DNA from: Sphingomonas taxi
Lineage (GTDB): Bacteria; Pseudomonadota; Alphaproteobacteria; Sphingomonadales; Sphingomonadaceae
Length of the DNA: 64,000 bases
Assembly: GCA_003240625.1 (NCBI GenBank)
Contig: QFMX01000004.1
Span: forward strand, 186,001-250,000
Direction of reading: 5' to 3'
Shown piece after piece: positions 9,088 to 18,900 of the stretch. Numbering within the stretch: the stretch's first letter is position 1; every line of letters begins with the position of its first letter. Both the position numbers and the translations under genes were made by a program. The notes under the pieces are model-generated. The model did no database searches, was not told the origin of the DNA, and was given only the letters and a program-made list of their open reading frames with translations.

Positions 9088-9120
9088 GATGGGTAGCAAC
9101 ACCCTCACCCATCCCCTCCG

Positions 9121-9255
9121 TCACCCCGGACCAGTTCCGGGGCCCACCCTTCCGCACGCTCTCAGGCACTTTAAATGCGGAACGGTGGATGCCGGAACGA
9201 GGCTCTCCTGAGCTTGTCGAAGGGCCCGGCATGCCGGGGGTAGGTGGGTGCATGT
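9121..9255. repeat. Intergenic inverted repeat with a TGAGCTTGTCGAAG core
   Basis: Left arm around CCCCGGACCAGTTCCGGGGCC faces a right arm around GGCCCGGCATGCCGGGGG, flanked by CACCC and GGTGGGTG. The sequence CTGAGCTTGTCGAAGG between them is a dispersed intergenic motif that I recall from other sphingomonad genomes. No gene seen. Confidence 0.6.
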
Positions 9256-9288
9256 TGGCCTAACCCACCCTAACCTTCTTTTCTGAAA

Positions 9289-9849
9289 TTAGGCCCGCCC
9301 CGTCTCCGCGACGAGCAACCGGGGGTCGACGCCGGCCTGCGCGAAGGCATAGGTCCAGCGATCCTCCACCACGGTATCGAACAGCAGGTCGGTATCGCCG
9401 AGCACGTTGAACCACCCCGGCCGCGACAGCTCGCCCTCCAGCTGCCCGCCATCCCAACCGGCATAGCCGAGCGCCACGACCCACTGAGACGGGCCCTTCC
9501 CCTCGGCGATCGCGCGCAGCACGTCGACCGTGCTCGACAGCTTCCACCGGCCGGCGACGTCGACCGAATCCTGCCCGCCCCAATCGGACGAATGCACCAC
9601 GAAACCGCGCCGGGGCTCGACCGGTCCGCCGAAATGCACCGGCGCGTTGGGGGCGTCGCCCGGTTCGATCCCGAACTGTTCGAGCAGGTCGTGGAAGCCC
9701 AGCCCGTCGATCGTCGCGCCGACCCCGATGCCGATCGCGCCGTTCTCGTCATGGCTGCACATCGCGATCACCGCGCGGGCGAAGCGCGGGTCGCTCATGC
9801 CCGGCATCGCGAGCAGGAATTGTCCGGAGAGAAAGGCCGTCTTGTCCAT
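9289..9849 (-). CDS. yqgE: YqgE/AlgH family protein
   Basis: A 186-residue protein of the normal YqgE length. Signatures: SGQFLLAMPGMSDPRFARAVI at the N-terminus (the MPGM..F segment), CSHDENGAIGI, HFGGPVEPRRGFVVHS and LGYAGWDGGQLEGEL near the C-terminus. The family is widespread and was once linked to alginate regulation (AlgH), but its molecular role is not settled. Start set at the ATG at 9849, where family similarity begins; the frame is open further upstream. It is divergent from the peroxiredoxin gene, with about 108 bases shared. Confidence 0.92.
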   Translation of the reverse strand: MDKTAFLSGQFLLAMPGMSDPRFARAVIAMCSHDENGAIGIGVGATIDGLGFHDLLEQFGIEPGDAPNAPVHFGGPVEPRRGFVVHSSDWGGQDSVDVAGRWKLSSTVDVLRAIAEGKGPSQWVVALGYAGWDGGQLEGELSRPGWFNVLGDTDLLFDTVVEDRWTYAFAQAGVDPRLLVAETGRA

Positions 9850-9957
9850 GCCGCGCAACATAGCGGCGCATGCCCGCGGTCGCCACGCTTGAAATACCCC
9901 GCCCGGCGTCCAAGGTACCGCTCGCGCGAGAACACCGCGCGGCACAGGAGATTTCAT

Positions 9958-10437
9958 ATGACGATCAGCGTCGGCGACCGGCTTCCCACAACCAATCTCG
10001 TCAAGGCCACCGCGGATGGCCCCGACCAGGTCGATACCGACAGCTTCTTCAAGGGCCGCAAGGTCGCGCTGTTCGCAGTCCCCGGCGCGTTCACGCCGAC
10101 CTGCTCAGCCAAGCATCTCCCCGGTTTCGTCGAAAAGGAAGCCGAATTGAAGGCCAAGGGCGTCGACGAGATCGCCTGCGTCTCGGTCAACGACGCGTTC
10201 GTGATGGGCGCGTGGGGCAAGTCGGCTGGTGCCGGCGACATCACGATGCTGGCGGATGGCAATGGCGATTTCGCCAAGGCGATCGGGCTGACGATGGACG
10301 GCTCGGGCTTCGGCATGGGCACGCGCAGCCAGCGCTACTCGATGCTGGTCAACGACGGCGTCGTCGAGCAGCTGAACGTCGAGGCACCCGGCGAGTTCAA
10401 GGTGAGCTCGGCCGAACATCTGCTCAGCGAGATCTAA
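9958..10437 (+). CDS. Peroxiredoxin, Prx5-like
   Basis: A 159-residue thiol peroxidase. The peroxidatic centre is VPGAFTPTCS with Cys49, typical of the Prx5/AhpE-type group, followed by LPGFVEKEAELKAKGVDEIACVSVNDAFVM. It reduces hydrogen peroxide and organic peroxides in the cytoplasm, with thioredoxin, glutaredoxin or glutathione as reductant in the family; the reductant cannot be told here. No second conserved Cys typical of 2-Cys enzymes is evident. AGGAG lies eight bases before the ATG. Divergent from yqgE. Confidence 0.93.
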   Translation: MTISVGDRLPTTNLVKATADGPDQVDTDSFFKGRKVALFAVPGAFTPTCSAKHLPGFVEKEAELKAKGVDEIACVSVNDAFVMGAWGKSAGAGDITMLADGNGDFAKAIGLTMDGSGFGMGTRSQRYSMLVNDGVVEQLNVEAPGEFKVSSAEHLLSEI

Positions 10438-10569
10438 TCCTCCCCGGCACGGGGAGGGGGACCATTCGCACAGCGAATGGTGGAGGGGGCTCACCGCGAG
10501 CGTTACGCTCGGGGAACACCCCCCCGTCAGCCCAAGCGGGCTGCCACCTCCCCGACACGGGGAGGATTT
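10437..10569. repeat. Intergenic inverted repeat (CCTCCCC / GGGGAGG family)
   Basis: ATCCTCCCCGGCACGGGGAGG at the left and CCTCCCCGACACGGGGAGGAT at the right frame two inner hairpins (ACCATTCGC/GCGAATGGT and CGAGCGTTACGCTCG). It begins inside the stop codon of the peroxiredoxin gene and may act as its transcription terminator. Same layout as the repeats near 14.9, 26.9 and 63.9 kb. Confidence 0.85.
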
Positions 10570-10612
10570 AGGTGGTCTTGCCACAGTAACCTCCGCCACC
10601 TAACACTGCCCG

Positions 10613-12064
10613 ATGACAATCGCATCCGACCTCGTCGCCGACCTCGACCGCCTCTACCGCGCTTCCGTCGAGCGCCTTCAAGCCGCCATGAGCGCCTATA
10701 TCGCCGACGGCACGACGCCCGATCCCGCCAGCCGCACCGACGGGTCGTTCGCCTATCCCGAAATCCGACTGGTCTATAAGGGCGGCGTCGATCGCCCCAC
10801 CCCGCTGCGCTCGTTCGGCCGCATGGTCACGCCCGGCGAATACAAGATCAGCGTCACGAAGCCGGCGATCTTCGCCGAGTATCTCATCGAGCAGTTGACC
10901 CTGCTGATCGAGGACTATGACGTCACCGTCGAGGCGGTCGAGGGTCGCCAGGAAATCCCGTTCCCCTACGTGATCGAGCCCGGCCACGCGCTGAGCCTCG
11001 ACGAGGTGTCGGCCACCGAATTGTCGCGCCACTTCCCCGCCACCGAACTCGCGCATATCGGCGACGAGATCGCCGACGGTCTCTGGGTCGCGCATGACGA
11101 GACGCGCCCGCTCGCGCTGTTCGACGGCCTGCGCACCGATTTCAGTCTCGCCCGCCTGCGCCACTACATGGGCACGCCCGCGGAACACGCGCAGCGCTTC
11201 GTGCTGTTCACCAACTACCACCGTTATGTCGACGAGTTCGTCCGCTGGGCCGGTACGCAGCTTGGTCCACGCGCGGATGGAACGCCGAGCCGTTTTACCA
11301 GCCTGTCGGGCGCGGGCGGGATCACGATCTCGTCGGGCGACGACATCGACAAAATCATCTCCGACAGCGCGTGGCGGCGGCACCAGATGCCCGCCTATCA
11401 TCTGATGGCGGACGACCGTACCGGGATCACGCTCGTCAACATCGGCGTCGGCCCGTCCAACGCGAAGACGATCTGCGACCACCTCGCGGTGCTGCGTCCG
11501 GAGGCGTGGTTGATGATTGGTCATTGCGGTGGTCTCCGTCCGAGCCAGCGGATCGGGGATTATGTGCTCGCGCATGCGTATCTGCGCGACGATCATGTGC
11601 TCGACGATGTCCTGCCGCCCGAGATCCCGGTGCCGGCGATCGCCGAAGTCCAGGTCGCGATGGCCAAGGCCGCCGAGATCGTCTCGGGCCAGTCGGGCGA
11701 GGAACTCAAGCGCCGCCTGCGCACCGGCACGATCGTAACGACCGACGACCGCAACTGGGAACTGCGCTATTCGAAGTCGGCGCTGCGCTTTTCGCTGTCG
11801 CGCGCGGTCGGGATCGACATGGAGTCCGCGACGATCGCCGCGCAGGGGTATCGCTTCCGGGTACCCTACGGCACGTTGCTCTGCGTTTCGGACAAGCCGC
11901 TGCACGGCGAGCTGAAGCTGCCGGGCCAGGCCAACCGCTTCTACGAGCGGGCGATCAGCGAGCATCTGCGGATCGGGATCGAGACGTGCGAACAATTGCG
12001 GCTCGAGGGTGCCAAGCTCCACAGCCGCAAGCTGCGCGCGTTCGACGAGCCGCCATTCCGGTAA
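10613..12064 (+). CDS. amn: AMP nucleosidase
   Basis: A 483-residue enzyme of the Amn family, which hydrolyses AMP to adenine and ribose-5-phosphate and so regulates adenylate pools. The N-terminal Amn-specific domain (about 1-180) contains SFAYPEIRLVYKGG and the C-terminal nucleoside-phosphorylase-like domain contains NIGVGPSNAKTICDHLAVLRPEAWLM, GHCGGLRPSQRIGDYVLAHAY and GIDMESATIAAQGYRF. The ATG follows a repeat element with no obvious ribosome-binding site, but it is the first ATG before the conserved domain. ahcY, 1.6 kb away, also feeds adenosine/adenine metabolism; the two are not co-transcribed. Confidence 0.95.
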   Translation: MTIASDLVADLDRLYRASVERLQAAMSAYIADGTTPDPASRTDGSFAYPEIRLVYKGGVDRPTPLRSFGRMVTPGEYKISVTKPAIFAEYLIEQLTLLIEDYDVTVEAVEGRQEIPFPYVIEPGHALSLDEVSATELSRHFPATELAHIGDEIADGLWVAHDETRPLALFDGLRTDFSLARLRHYMGTPAEHAQRFVLFTNYHRYVDEFVRWAGTQLGPRADGTPSRFTSLSGAGGITISSGDDIDKIISDSAWRRHQMPAYHLMADDRTGITLVNIGVGPSNAKTICDHLAVLRPEAWLMIGHCGGLRPSQRIGDYVLAHAYLRDDHVLDDVLPPEIPVPAIAEVQVAMAKAAEIVSGQSGEELKRRLRTGTIVTTDDRNWELRYSKSALRFSLSRAVGIDMESATIAAQGYRFRVPYGTLLCVSDKPLHGELKLPGQANRFYERAISEHLRIGIETCEQLRLEGAKLHSRKLRAFDEPPFR

Positions 12065-12083
12065 CGGTGGACGGGTAAAAACC

Positions 12084-12108
12084 GGAGCGGATCGCTTGGG
12101 AATGCGTT
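12084..12108 (+). promoter_or_regulatory. Candidate EcfG-type (general stress) promoter
   Basis: GGAGC-N16-CGTT, one mismatch from the alphaproteobacterial EcfG consensus GGAAC-N16/17-CGTT. It ends 35 bases before the start of the small membrane protein gene at 12143, a sensible promoter distance. Confidence 0.5.
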
Positions 12109-12142
12109 ACGGTTCCGGAATCATTGCTGAGGGAAGATAGCC

Positions 12143-12640
12143 GTGGCTGACACCGACACGCCCGATACTGAAGCGAAGAAGCCCGCCGCACGCCGGAAGG
12201 TACCGCGTAAGGCCAGTGCGCCGAAAGCGGCGCCGGCTGCGTCATCGGTGAAACCGGTCGCAGCTAAGCCCGTACCGGTCGCGAAACCGGCTGCGGACAA
12301 ACCGGTGCCAGCTGCGCCGCCCAAACCCGTTGCGAAACCGGCGCCCAAGCCGCGCTCGACTAAGCGCAGCACCCCGCGCCCCGTGTCTGCGCGCAAGGCG
12401 GTTACGCCGGTTGCGGTTGCTACTTTGCCGGAAAAGATCCGTGGCAAATGGGGTGCTGCGGCGATCTTCAGCGGTGTCGCGGTAGCGGGTGCGGCGGTCG
12501 GGGCGCTGCTGACCCTGCGGGGGAGCACCCCCAAGGTTCCGCTCAAGTCGAAGGGCAAGCAGGCGCATCAGGCCGACGGGGCGGATTCGTCGAAGTCGTT
12601 CGAGGCTGGCATTGCCGATCCCGGGACGGTTCCGGAGTAA
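12143..12640 (+). CDS. Lys/Pro/Ala-rich protein with one membrane segment
   Basis: A 165-residue protein I do not recognise. Residues 1-95 are low-complexity, rich in Ala, Lys and Pro with repeated KPVA/KPAA units; one hydrophobic segment (about 105-125, AAIFSGVAVAGAAVGALLTL) follows; the tail is short and charged. GTG start with a GAGGGAAG ribosome-binding site. The build (basic disordered arm plus a single TM) resembles the 108-residue protein at 32424, and both have EcfG-like promoters, which suggests a stress-induced membrane or nucleoid-associated role; that is inference only. Confidence 0.75.
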   Translation: MADTDTPDTEAKKPAARRKVPRKASAPKAAPAASSVKPVAAKPVPVAKPAADKPVPAAPPKPVAKPAPKPRSTKRSTPRPVSARKAVTPVAVATLPEKIRGKWGAAAIFSGVAVAGAAVGALLTLRGSTPKVPLKSKGKQAHQADGADSSKSFEAGIADPGTVPE

Positions 12641-12671
12641 ACGCCAGGCACGCTTATACATGAGGGATACC

Positions 12672-12774
12672 GCCCCGGCGAAGGCCGGGGCCCAATTGGG
12701 AAACGCCGCTAACTGAGCGATGCGCTTCGTTACCCAGGACGTTCCAATTGGGCCCCGGCCTTCGCCGGGGTGGT
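12672..12774. repeat. Intergenic inverted repeat (CCCCGGC..GCCGGGGCCCAATTGG family)
   Basis: Two long arms in inverted orientation: CCCCGGCGAAGGCCGGGG followed by CCCAATTGG at the left, and its mirror at the right, with about 45 bases between. Each arm is itself a hairpin. Other copies lie at 22.0, 32.8 and 44.2 kb, and a half copy at 48.8 kb. No gene in it. Confidence 0.88.
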
Positions 12775-12804
12775 GCAATTTTGCGCGATCCCAGCACATT
12801 TCCC

Positions 12805-12882
12805 GTTCCCCCGCGGAGGCGGGGGCCCAGCTAAAACCGCAGTAGCGTTCGTGGCCCTGGGCCCCCGCCTCCGCGGGGGAAC
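12805..12882. repeat. Intergenic inverted repeat (GTTCCCCCGCG..CGCGGGGGAAC family)
   Basis: Left arm GTTCCCCCGCGGAGGCGGGG plus GCCCAG faces an exact inverted copy at the right across 26 bases. Related copies are at 21.96, 32.93, 35.6, 38.8 and 48.9 kb. Together with the neighbouring repeat it fills the gap 12641-12931, which holds no gene. Confidence 0.88.
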
Positions 12883-12931
12883 TAGAAGTTAGCGGGCGAA
12901 AGTCGGCCGGCGCTGAGCCAACGTTTCCCTC

Positions 12932-14764
12932 TCACCACCCAGTCGGCTTCCCCTTGTTCTGCTCGTCCAGCCACGTCTTCAGCGGTGCGAAATACTCCAC
13001 CAGCGCCGCGCCCGACATCTCGCGGCTGCCGGTGAATACCTGCAGCGCGTCCGGCCAGGGTTTGGACTGCCCCATGCTCAGCATTGCGTTCAGCTTCGTG
13101 CCAACCGCCTTGTTGCCATAGAACGAACAGCGATGCAGCGGTCCCTTCCAGCCGGACTGGTCGCACGCCGCCTTGTAGAACTGGAACTGCAACACCCGCG
13201 CCAGGAAGTAGCGCGTGTACGGTACCGCCGCCGGGATATGGTATTTGCCGCCCGCGTCGAACTTGGTCTCGTCGCGCGCGACCGGCGGCTTGATGCCCTG
13301 ATACTGGAGCCGTAGCTGGTCCCACGCCGCTTGATAGCCGGTCGCCGGGATCTGCCCGGAGAACACGCCCCAGCGCCATTTGTCGATCAGCAGCCCGAAC
13401 GGCAGGAACGCGACCTTGTCCATCGCCTGGCGCAACAGCAGCCCGATATCCTTGTCCGCGCTTGGTACCTTCGCCTGGTCGAGCAGGCCGATCTTCACCA
13501 AGTAATCCGGCGTGATCGACAGCGCGACGGTATCGCCGATCGCCTCGTGGAAGCCGTCGTTCGCACCGTTCTTGTAGAGCATCGGCTGCGCCTTGTACGC
13601 GCGCTGATAGTAATTGTGGCCGAGCTCGTGGTGGATCGTGACGAAGTCGTCCGCATTCACCTTCGTGCACATCTTGATCCGGATATCGTCCTGGTTGTCG
13701 AGATCCCAGGCCGAGGCATGGCATATCACGTCGCGGTCGGCGGGCTTGGTGATCTGCGACCGCTTCCAGAACGTCTCCGGCAGCGGTGCGAAGCCGAGCG
13801 ACGAGTAGAACCCCTCGCCCTGCTTCACCATTTTCAGCGGGTCATAGCCCTTGGCCTTGAGCAAATCGCCGGTGTCGTAGCCGACGTCACCTGCCCCCTT
13901 CGGCGCAACGATATCGTAAATATTGCCCCATTCCTGCGCCCACATGTTGCCGAGCAGGTCGCTGCGGATCGGCCCGGTCTTGGCCTGCACCGCGTCGCCG
14001 TATTTCTCGTTGAGCTTCCACCGCGTGTAGGTGTGGAGCGCCATGTAGAGCGGCTCGACCTCTTTCCAGATCTTGTCGGTGAGCGCCGCGAACTGCTCCG
14101 GCGTCATGTCGTAGCCCGAGCGCCACAGCGCGCCGACGTCCTTGTAACCGAGCTCGCGCGCGCCTTCGTTGGAGATCGCGGTCATCTTGGCATAGTCGCC
14201 GCGCATCGGCGCACCGACCTTGTCGTTCCAGCTCGTCCACATCTCCTGCAGCTTCGCCGGATCGCGGCTCTCACCCATCGCCGCCTCGATATCCGAGCCG
14301 TTGATCGGCTTGCCGTCGAGCGTGCCCATGCCCTTGCCGTAGAAGGACGACATCTTGGTGGTCAGTGTCGACAGCTCCTCGGACGCGCCCGCGCGCGTCG
14401 GGGCCGGCAGCGTCAGGCCGCCGCGCAACAGGTCGAGCTTGCGCTTGGTGTCGAACGATAGGCCCGGGAGGGACGCATAGCGGGCCGCGCCGAGCGCGTA
14501 CTTCACGCCGAGATCGGTCATCTCCGCGCCCGACTTCGCGGCCAGCGCATCGGTGTCGTCGGTGATGTAGGTCGCGTTGACCCATGCGACACGCGACGCA
14601 TCGACCGACTTCGCGGCGAATACCCGCTCCGCCTCGGCGACGAAGGCATCCGCCTGCGCAACGGTCGGCTTGCCGGTGGCAGGGGTTTGTGCGGTCTGAG
14701 CCTGCGCGGCGACGGGTACGGCGATCGCGCACGCCAGCGCGATCAGAGAAACGGTACGGATCAT
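12932..14764 (-). CDS. M2 family (ACE-like) zinc metallopeptidase
   Basis: A 610-residue secreted peptidyl-dipeptidase. Signal peptide residues 1-23 (MIRTVSLIAL... ending VAAQAQ). The zinc site HHELGH gives the HExxH ligands His379 and His383, and GFHEAIGD supplies the third ligand Glu407, the arrangement of the angiotensin-converting-enzyme family. It should remove dipeptides from peptide C-termini in the periplasm or outside. Start at 14764, the ATG that begins the signal peptide; the longer open frame runs through a repeat. It sits near the S9, S15 and M17 peptidases of this window, but not in an operon with them. Confidence 0.94.
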   Translation of the reverse strand: MIRTVSLIALACAIAVPVAAQAQTAQTPATGKPTVAQADAFVAEAERVFAAKSVDASRVAWVNATYITDDTDALAAKSGAEMTDLGVKYALGAARYASLPGLSFDTKRKLDLLRGGLTLPAPTRAGASEELSTLTTKMSSFYGKGMGTLDGKPINGSDIEAAMGESRDPAKLQEMWTSWNDKVGAPMRGDYAKMTAISNEGARELGYKDVGALWRSGYDMTPEQFAALTDKIWKEVEPLYMALHTYTRWKLNEKYGDAVQAKTGPIRSDLLGNMWAQEWGNIYDIVAPKGAGDVGYDTGDLLKAKGYDPLKMVKQGEGFYSSLGFAPLPETFWKRSQITKPADRDVICHASAWDLDNQDDIRIKMCTKVNADDFVTIHHELGHNYYQRAYKAQPMLYKNGANDGFHEAIGDTVALSITPDYLVKIGLLDQAKVPSADKDIGLLLRQAMDKVAFLPFGLLIDKWRWGVFSGQIPATGYQAAWDQLRLQYQGIKPPVARDETKFDAGGKYHIPAAVPYTRYFLARVLQFQFYKAACDQSGWKGPLHRCSFYGNKAVGTKLNAMLSMGQSKPWPDALQVFTGSREMSGAALVEYFAPLKTWLDEQNKGKPTGW

Positions 14765-14840
14765 GGATTTCCCCTGGATTATGCGGCCAGAGTGATGGCC
14801 AGCCGCCGCCCGGTCAACCCGGCTGGCATCTGATCCGTGC

Positions 14841-14974
14841 GATCCTCCCCCGCCGGGGGGGGGGCGCCGAAGGTGATGGAGGAGGAGGAAAGCGATCACA
14901 TCCGTTGCGTGTCCTCCCCCTCCGTCTGGCAAGTGCCAGCCACCTCCCCCTTGCGGGGGAGGATTGAAGAGCGA
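14841..14974. repeat. Intergenic inverted repeat (CCTCCCC / GGGGAGG family)
   Basis: GATCCTCCCCCGCCGGGGGG at the left and CCTCCCCCTTGCGGGGGAGG at the right, with inner CCTCCCCCTCCGTCTGGCA. Lies between the M2 peptidase and the alpha/beta hydrolase, ending just after the hydrolase stop codon. Confidence 0.85.
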
Positions 14975-14980
14975 GTCGGG

Positions 14981-15769
14981 TCAGGCGGCGAGGAAGTCCG
15001 CTATGGCCTGGCCGAGCTCGGGCTTCACCACCGCGCTCATGTGGCCGCCGGGGGTCTCCACATAGGTCCCGTGCGGCAGGATCGCCGCGAGGTCGGGGGC
15101 CGACCCATTGTCCTGGTCCTCGCTGCCGCACACGACCAAAGTCGGCTGCTGAATTGCCTTCACCGACTCCAGCGGCGTGTCGGCGAACGTCTCCAGAATG
15201 CCGAGCAGTGCGACCGGATCGCCGCCGGTGGTCTTTAGGAATGCCTCGGCCAGCCATTCCGGAGTGCCCTGAACATGCTGCCCAAGCCGGGTGAGGATGT
15301 TGCGGAAATGCCCGGCGCGACGCGATGTCTGGGTCAGCCCTTCGAGGCCCATGCCGGAGAAGATCACGCGGCGCGGCGTCGCGCCGGTCGCGAGCATCCG
15401 CGACGTCGTTCGCGCGCCGAGCGAATAGCCGCCAAGGTCGTAATCGGTCAGCCCGAGGTGCGCGACCAGGGCATGCCCGTCCTGCGTCAACGCATCCGCC
15501 GGATAGGCTTCGAGCCCGTGCGGCTTGTCGCTGTCGCCGTGCGCGCGCAGGTCCGGCATGATCACGCGGAACCCCTTCGCGGCGATCTTGGCGGCATGGC
15601 CGTAGCGGATCCAGTTGGTCTTCGCGTCGGAGAAATAGCCATGGATCAGCACCACCGGCCTCGCATCCTTCGTGTCGGGGCCAACCTCCCGCCACGCGAT
15701 CCGCGTGCCGTCGAAGCTCTCGAAATACCGGACTTCGGAAGTTTGGGTGTCGCTCGGGGTGATGGCCAC
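14981..15769 (-). CDS. Alpha/beta hydrolase
   Basis: A 262-residue hydrolase. The oxyanion-hole segment VVLIHGYFSD, PDLRAHGDSDKPHG and the nucleophile elbow GGYSLGARTT (Ser in GYSLG) are clear; VVCGSEDQDNG probably carries the acid residue and GGHMSAV the His. Substrate unknown; likely an esterase or related enzyme. The frame is open to an ATG at 15874, but that ATG lies inside the terminator hairpin of the upstream adhesin gene, so I choose the GTG at 15769 with an AGGATGAG box just before it. No signal peptide, so cytoplasmic. Confidence 0.85.
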   Translation of the reverse strand: MAITPSDTQTSEVRYFESFDGTRIAWREVGPDTKDARPVVLIHGYFSDAKTNWIRYGHAAKIAAKGFRVIMPDLRAHGDSDKPHGLEAYPADALTQDGHALVAHLGLTDYDLGGYSLGARTTSRMLATGATPRRVIFSGMGLEGLTQTSRRAGHFRNILTRLGQHVQGTPEWLAEAFLKTTGGDPVALLGILETFADTPLESVKAIQQPTLVVCGSEDQDNGSAPDLAAILPHGTYVETPGGHMSAVVKPELGQAIADFLAA

Positions 15770-15836
15770 GGTCTCATCCTGCAATGGTGTTGCGGCCAGT
15801 TCGGAGCGCGCGTGCGGTCTGTCAACGCCCGCCAAC

Positions 15837-15868
15837 GAAAACGGGCGACCCGAAGGCCGCCCGTCTCG
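15837..15868 (-). terminator. Rho-independent terminator of the autotransporter gene
   Basis: On the minus strand GGGCGGCC-TTCG-GGTCGCCC followed by GTTTTC, a stem with a stable TTCG loop, 41 bases after the adhesin stop codon. Confidence 0.88.
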
Positions 15869-15908
15869 CATCACGGTAACGGAACGGAACTGCCGCCAGG
15901 ACTGGCGA

Positions 15909-18900
15909 TCAGAACTGGTATCCGATCCCGCCCGCTCCGCCGGCGCGGCCCTGCGAGTCGTAGGTGCCGCTGAGCTTCACCACGGTGTGCCCGTCGTTGA
16001 ACGCCTTCGACATGCCTACCGCGACCGCCGACTGGCCGGCGTAGGTGCCGCCGCCGATCGCGACCATTCCCTTGCCGGCTTCATAGGCCTGTGGCAGCCC
16101 GGCAGCGGCGAGTGCGCTCGACGTGCCGGCATAGCTGTCGCGACGGACCGCACGGAGGTCGAAGTCGAGCGCCGCGATCCGTCCGTCGGTGTAGCTGTTC
16201 GCCTGCGTCACCGCCGAGTTGATACCGGAGTTGAGCTGTCCGACATTGACCGCGTCGGTGGTCGATACGCCCGCCGCGACGTTGCTGAGCACGGTTGCTG
16301 CTCCGCCTGCGTTGAACGTCACGTTAGTCCGCCCGGGACCGTATTGGACCGAGTTGCCGCCGAGCGCCAAGGCGCTGTCCGCGGTACCCTGCGCCGTCGC
16401 GACCGCCTGGTTGGTGGTGTAGAGCTGACCACCATTCACCGCATCGGTCGAGCCCGCCGCGAGCGCCGCCGCAGCCACGTTGGTCACGGTAACCGGGGCC
16501 GCCGCATTGCCACCGGCCAGCGTAACGGTGTTGGTCCGCGCGCCGCTCGCATCGGTGTTGTACGACACCGCGTTCACGGAGGTCAGCGCCAGTGCGTACA
16601 CCTGCCCGCCATTGACCGCGTCGGTCGATCCCGCCGCGATCGAACCGCTCGCGACGTTGTGCAGCCCGACCGGTCCGGCCGCCGCACCGACCAAAGTCAG
16701 GTCGTTGGTGGGCGTGCCGCCATTGGGCGTCGTGGGGCTGCCGGGGTTGGAATATTGCACCGTCCCGATCGCGCCGTTATTGATATCGTTGCCGAGATTG
16801 GTGACCGCGGTGCTGACATTGGTCACCGAGGCGTTGAGATTGGCGACGCTACCCCCGAGAGTGGTGACCGTGGTCGACAGGTCGGTCACCGTATTGCCGA
16901 GATTGGTGATAGCCGTGGTGTTCGAGGCGACCGCCTGATTGGTGGCGGCGAGTTGCGCGCCGTTCACCGCATCGGTCGACGTGGCGTTGATCGCGCCCGC
17001 CGCGACATTGCTGATCGTCGTGCCGCCAGCTCCGCCGAGCGTCACCGAGGTCTGTGCGGCATTGTCGTAGCTCACGCTGTTCGTCGCCACCTGGCCGATC
17101 TGCCCGCCCACCCCGGCAAGCGCATCGCCGACATTGGTATAGGTCGTGCCGTTTACGACATAGCTCGGACCGGTGATCGCGCCGGTCGTGACGTTGTACG
17201 CCGCGCCGCCGCCCAGGCTTCCGACGAAGGCGTTGCCCAGCGTGTTCGACACACCGCGCAACTGCGCGACGTTGACCGCGTCGGTATCCTCGCTGCCGGC
17301 GCCGACGCCGGTGATCTGGCGCGTGCCGAGCGGCGCGAACGTCCCGGTGGCAGGATCGATATAGTCGGCGGTGCGGGCAACCGCGATCTCGCCGATCGAG
17401 GATTGCGCGCCGGTGACGCCGAACGCGGTGTAGCTCGCGACCCCACCGCGCAACGTCGACGAGGCGCTGCCCAGCGCGACGCTGTTTTCCAGATTGGCGA
17501 TCGCCCCTGCGCCGAGCGCGGTCGAGGCGAACGCGGTGGCCGACGAGAGCGTACCGAGCGCGGACGAACCGAAGCCGGAGGCAATTGAGCGTTCGCCGAC
17601 GGCAAGCGTATAGTCCGCCGACGCCGACGCGGCGGTGCCGAGCGCCGTCGCGTTCAGACCGCTCGCGGTCGAGTTGTTACCGAAAGCGGCGGCGAAGTCC
17701 CCCGTGGCGGTGCTGGCGTTGCCGACCACCAGCGTGTTGACGCCGCCGGTCACGATGTCCGAGCCGAAGGCGAGCGAGCCGTCGCCGGTCACCTGGTTGC
17801 GGTTGCCGAGGGCCAGCGCGCCAAGACCGTTGACGACGTTGCTCGTGCCGATTGCGATCGTCCCGTTGCCGGTCGCCTGGTTGGTCTGGCCGATCGATAC
17901 CGTTCCGTTGCCGGTGGCGAAGTTGGTGTCGCCGAGCGCCACCGCGCCGATCCCCGTTGCCTGGTTGTCGCGGCCAAGCGCGACCGCACCGTCGCCGGTC
18001 GCGATATTGGGATCGCCGATCGCCACCGCGCCGTTACCGGACGCGATATTGGCGAAACCGATCGACACCGCCCTGCCGGCGATCGCGCTGGACCCGTCGC
18101 CGATCGCCACCGATCCCGCACTGGAGGCGACCGTGTTGCGTCCGGCAGCGATGGAACCATCGGCACTGGCGAAGGCGTTCGGGCCGATCGCCGTGGAATC
18201 GGTGCCGAGCGCCCGCGCATCCGCCATGACCGAGGTCGCCTTGAAATAGCGCAGATCGGAGGCCGTCGGCATGCCGCCGATCGATGTCTGGATCGCGGAC
18301 ACGGCACCCTGCACGCTGCCATAGGTGGTGCCGCCATAGAGGATGCCCGCAGCCACCGTGCCGGTGACCGGATCGTAGGCCGAGCTCCCGCCGAGGGCGG
18401 AGGCAAAGCTGCTGCCCAGGCCGAACAGCTGCCCGCCATTGACCGCATCCAGGCTGCCGGCGCCAAGCACACCGGCACCGACATTGGTGATGCGCTGCGC
18501 CGCCCCGCCACGGTTCGCACTGAACGCCTGCAGCGTGCCGTCATAGAGCAAGGCATCGGTCTGGAGCGCGGTGACGTTCGTCGAGACGTTCGCGATATTG
18601 GTCGTGTTGATCGCCACCGCATCATTGGTGGCGCCGAGCTGAGCGCCGTTCACCGCATCGGTGCTGCCCGCGCCGAGCGTCCCGGCCGCGACGTTGGTAA
18701 TCCGCTGCGCCACCCCACCGCGCCCGGCATTGTAGGCCTGCAACGTGCCGTCATAGAGCAAAGCATCGGTCTGGAGCGCGGTGACGCTGGTCGAGACGTT
18801 CGCGATATTGGTGGTGTTGATCGCCACCGCATCGTTGGTGGCGCCGAGCTGTGCGCCGTTCACCGCGTCGGTGCTGCCCGCGCCGAGCGTCCCCGCCGCG

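Noticed and set aside
15770..15874. Longer N-terminus for the alpha/beta hydrolase (ATG at 15874)
   Set aside because: The ATG lies within the terminator of the upstream adhesin gene; the GTG at 15769 fits the domain start.
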